A DNA stretch of 35,268 nucleotides from Candidatus Goldiibacteriota bacterium (GTDB taxonomy: Bacteria; Oederibacteriota; JAAXVQ01). Below the pieces are notes generated by a model. That model made no database searches, was not told the DNA's origin, and saw only the letters and a program-made list of their open reading frames with translations. Where the stretch lies: positions 1 through 35,268 of the forward strand of contig JAGVPM010000155.1 of the NCBI GenBank assembly GCA_020052235.1, written 5' to 3'. Made by a program: the position numbers and the translations under genes. Positions 34,084 to 35,268 of the stretch are shown here, piece after piece. How positions within the stretch are numbered: the stretch's first letter is position 1; each line of letters starts with the position of its first letter.

Positions 34084-34179
34084 AAAGCCTCACCGCAGAG
34101 GCGCAGAGTTCGCGGAGTATTCCATTAAATATTTTCCGGGCATTTCTCTGCGTTCTCTGCGTCTCTGCGGTGAGGCTTT
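34084..34179. repeat. CCGCAGAG-type palindromic repeat, copy 2 (ftsA-ftsZ intergenic)
   Basis: AAAGCCTCACCGCAGAGgCGCAGAG / CTCTGCGtCTCTGCGGTGAGGCTTT, 25-nt arms with one mismatch. Confidence 0.9.
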
Positions 34180-34204
34180 AAAAAAGATTGCGGAGGTGAA
34201 TTTC

Positions 34205-35268
34205 GTGAAATTTGAATACGCAGAGGATTTGGCAAAATTATCGGCCAACATTAAAGTGGTGGGCGTTGGGGGCGGCGGAAACAATGCGGTGAACCGCATG
34301 ATCGACATCGGCATCCGGGGCGTGGAATATTTAAGCGTTAATACCGATGCTCAGGATTTGCTTTCCGCGCTGTCGCCGGTGCGCATGCAGATCGGCGGCC
34401 AATTGACCCAAGGCTTGGGCGCCGGGGCGGATCCGGAGGTCGGGCGCAAGGCCGCGTTGGAAAGCCAGGAAGAACTCAGCGCGGCCATTGCCGGGGCCCA
34501 CATGGTGTTTATCACGGCAGGGCTGGGCGGCGGCACGGGCACTGGGGCAGCTCCGGTTATTGCGGAACTGGCGCGCAAGCAGGGCGCATTGACCGTGGCC
34601 GTGGTGACGTATCCGTTTGCCTTTGAAGGCCGCACGCGCCGGGCGCAGGCTGAAACCGGCTACCGGGCGCTTACCGAAGTGGTGGATACCGTGATCACCG
34701 TACCCAACGAGCATTTGCTCAAGGTGGTCAACAAACAGACCACCCTGATTGAAGCATTTAAAATGGCGGACGATGTGCTGCGCCAGGCAGTGCAAAGCAT
34801 TGCCGAATTGATTACGGTCCCGGGCATTATCAACCTTGATTTCGCGGATGTGAAAACCGTCATGGCACGCATGGGCGGAGCCATGATGGGCATTGGGACA
34901 GGCACCGGGGAACAGCGCGCTTTAAAGGCGGCCAAGCAGGCGATTTCCAGCCCGCTGCTGGCGGATGTCAACATCTCTGGGGCGCGCGGACTGCTGATCA
35001 ACATTACCGGCGGTAAAACTTTAACCTTGCACGAAGTCAGCGAGGCGACCAGCGCCATTTTCGAATGCGCCGGCAAGGAAGCCAATGTGATTTTCGGAAC
35101 CGTGGTGGATGAGAGCATGAACGACGAGGTTAAAGTGACGGTGATTGCCACCGGGTTTGAAGAAACCCAGCAGCAAAAGGAAAAGGAACAGCAGCGCAAA
35201 ACCGTCAAGCTGGTTGATTTGAACACCTATTTAAGTTCGCGGGAGTCCGTGCGGCGCAGCAACGGCAG
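34205..35268 (+). CDS. ftsZ: Cell division protein FtsZ (3' end beyond window)
   Basis: GTG start; IKVVGVGGGGNNAVNRMI, NTDAQDL, GLGGGTGTGAAPVIAELAR, FGTVVDESMNDEVKVTVIATGF. No stop before the window end, hence absent from the ORF track. Confidence 0.96.
   Translation, partial: MKFEYAEDLAKLSANIKVVGVGGGGNNAVNRMIDIGIRGVEYLSVNTDAQDLLSALSPVRMQIGGQLTQGLGAGADPEVGRKAALESQEELSAAIAGAHMVFITAGLGGGTGTGAAPVIAELARKQGALTVAVVTYPFAFEGRTRRAQAETGYRALTEVVDTVITVPNEHLLKVVNKQTTLIEAFKMADDVLRQAVQSIAELITVPGIINLDFADVKTVMARMGGAMMGIGTGTGEQRALKAAKQAISSPLLADVNISGARGLLINITGGKTLTLHEVSEATSAIFECAGKEANVIFGTVVDESMNDEVKVTVIATGFEETQQQKEKEQQRKTVKLVDLNTYLSSRESVRRSNG

Noticed and set aside
1-35268. Search for prophage, toxin-antitoxin, restriction-modification, CRISPR-Cas or transposase genes
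   Set aside because: No ORF carries recognisable motifs of these systems; the XRE gene alone lacks a toxin-like partner.

Overview
The window is a bacterial chromosome segment with two conserved housekeeping blocks. The first is tuf(3' end)-rpmG-tRNA-Trp-secE-nusG-rplK-rplA-[L10 leader]-rplJ-rplL. The second is rplM-rpsI followed by a nearly complete division/cell-wall (dcw) cluster: mraZ-STAS-rsmH-ftsL-ftsI-murE-murF-mraY-murD-ftsW-murG-murC-ddl-ftsQ-ftsA-ftsZ(partial), with no murB. Between them lie accessory genes: a pabB-pabC fusion, an HxlR regulator, a PPOx-family protein, an rsgA-like GTPase, an XRE regulator and an orphan receiver. A seven-gene minus-strand operon also lies there: ACP, Lnt-like N-acyltransferase, hot-dog dehydratase-like, LPLAT acyltransferase, KS, Cys-less KS-like partner and KR. 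It resembles a type II FAS/PKS (aryl-polyene-like) lipid pathway. The most striking signal is a population of structured palindromic elements. One family of about 115 bp has four copies with covarying stems. One copy sits in frame inside pabB, two supply the stop codon and C-terminal tail of a KS and of ftsQ, and one replaces the N-terminus of rsgA. A separate cloverleaf-like palindrome lies in frame in the ftsQ N-terminus, and several other small palindrome families sit at gene ends. MurE carries a DNPR motif (meso-DAP type), which with the Lnt-like gene suggests a Gram-negative-type envelope. The phylum was not determined.
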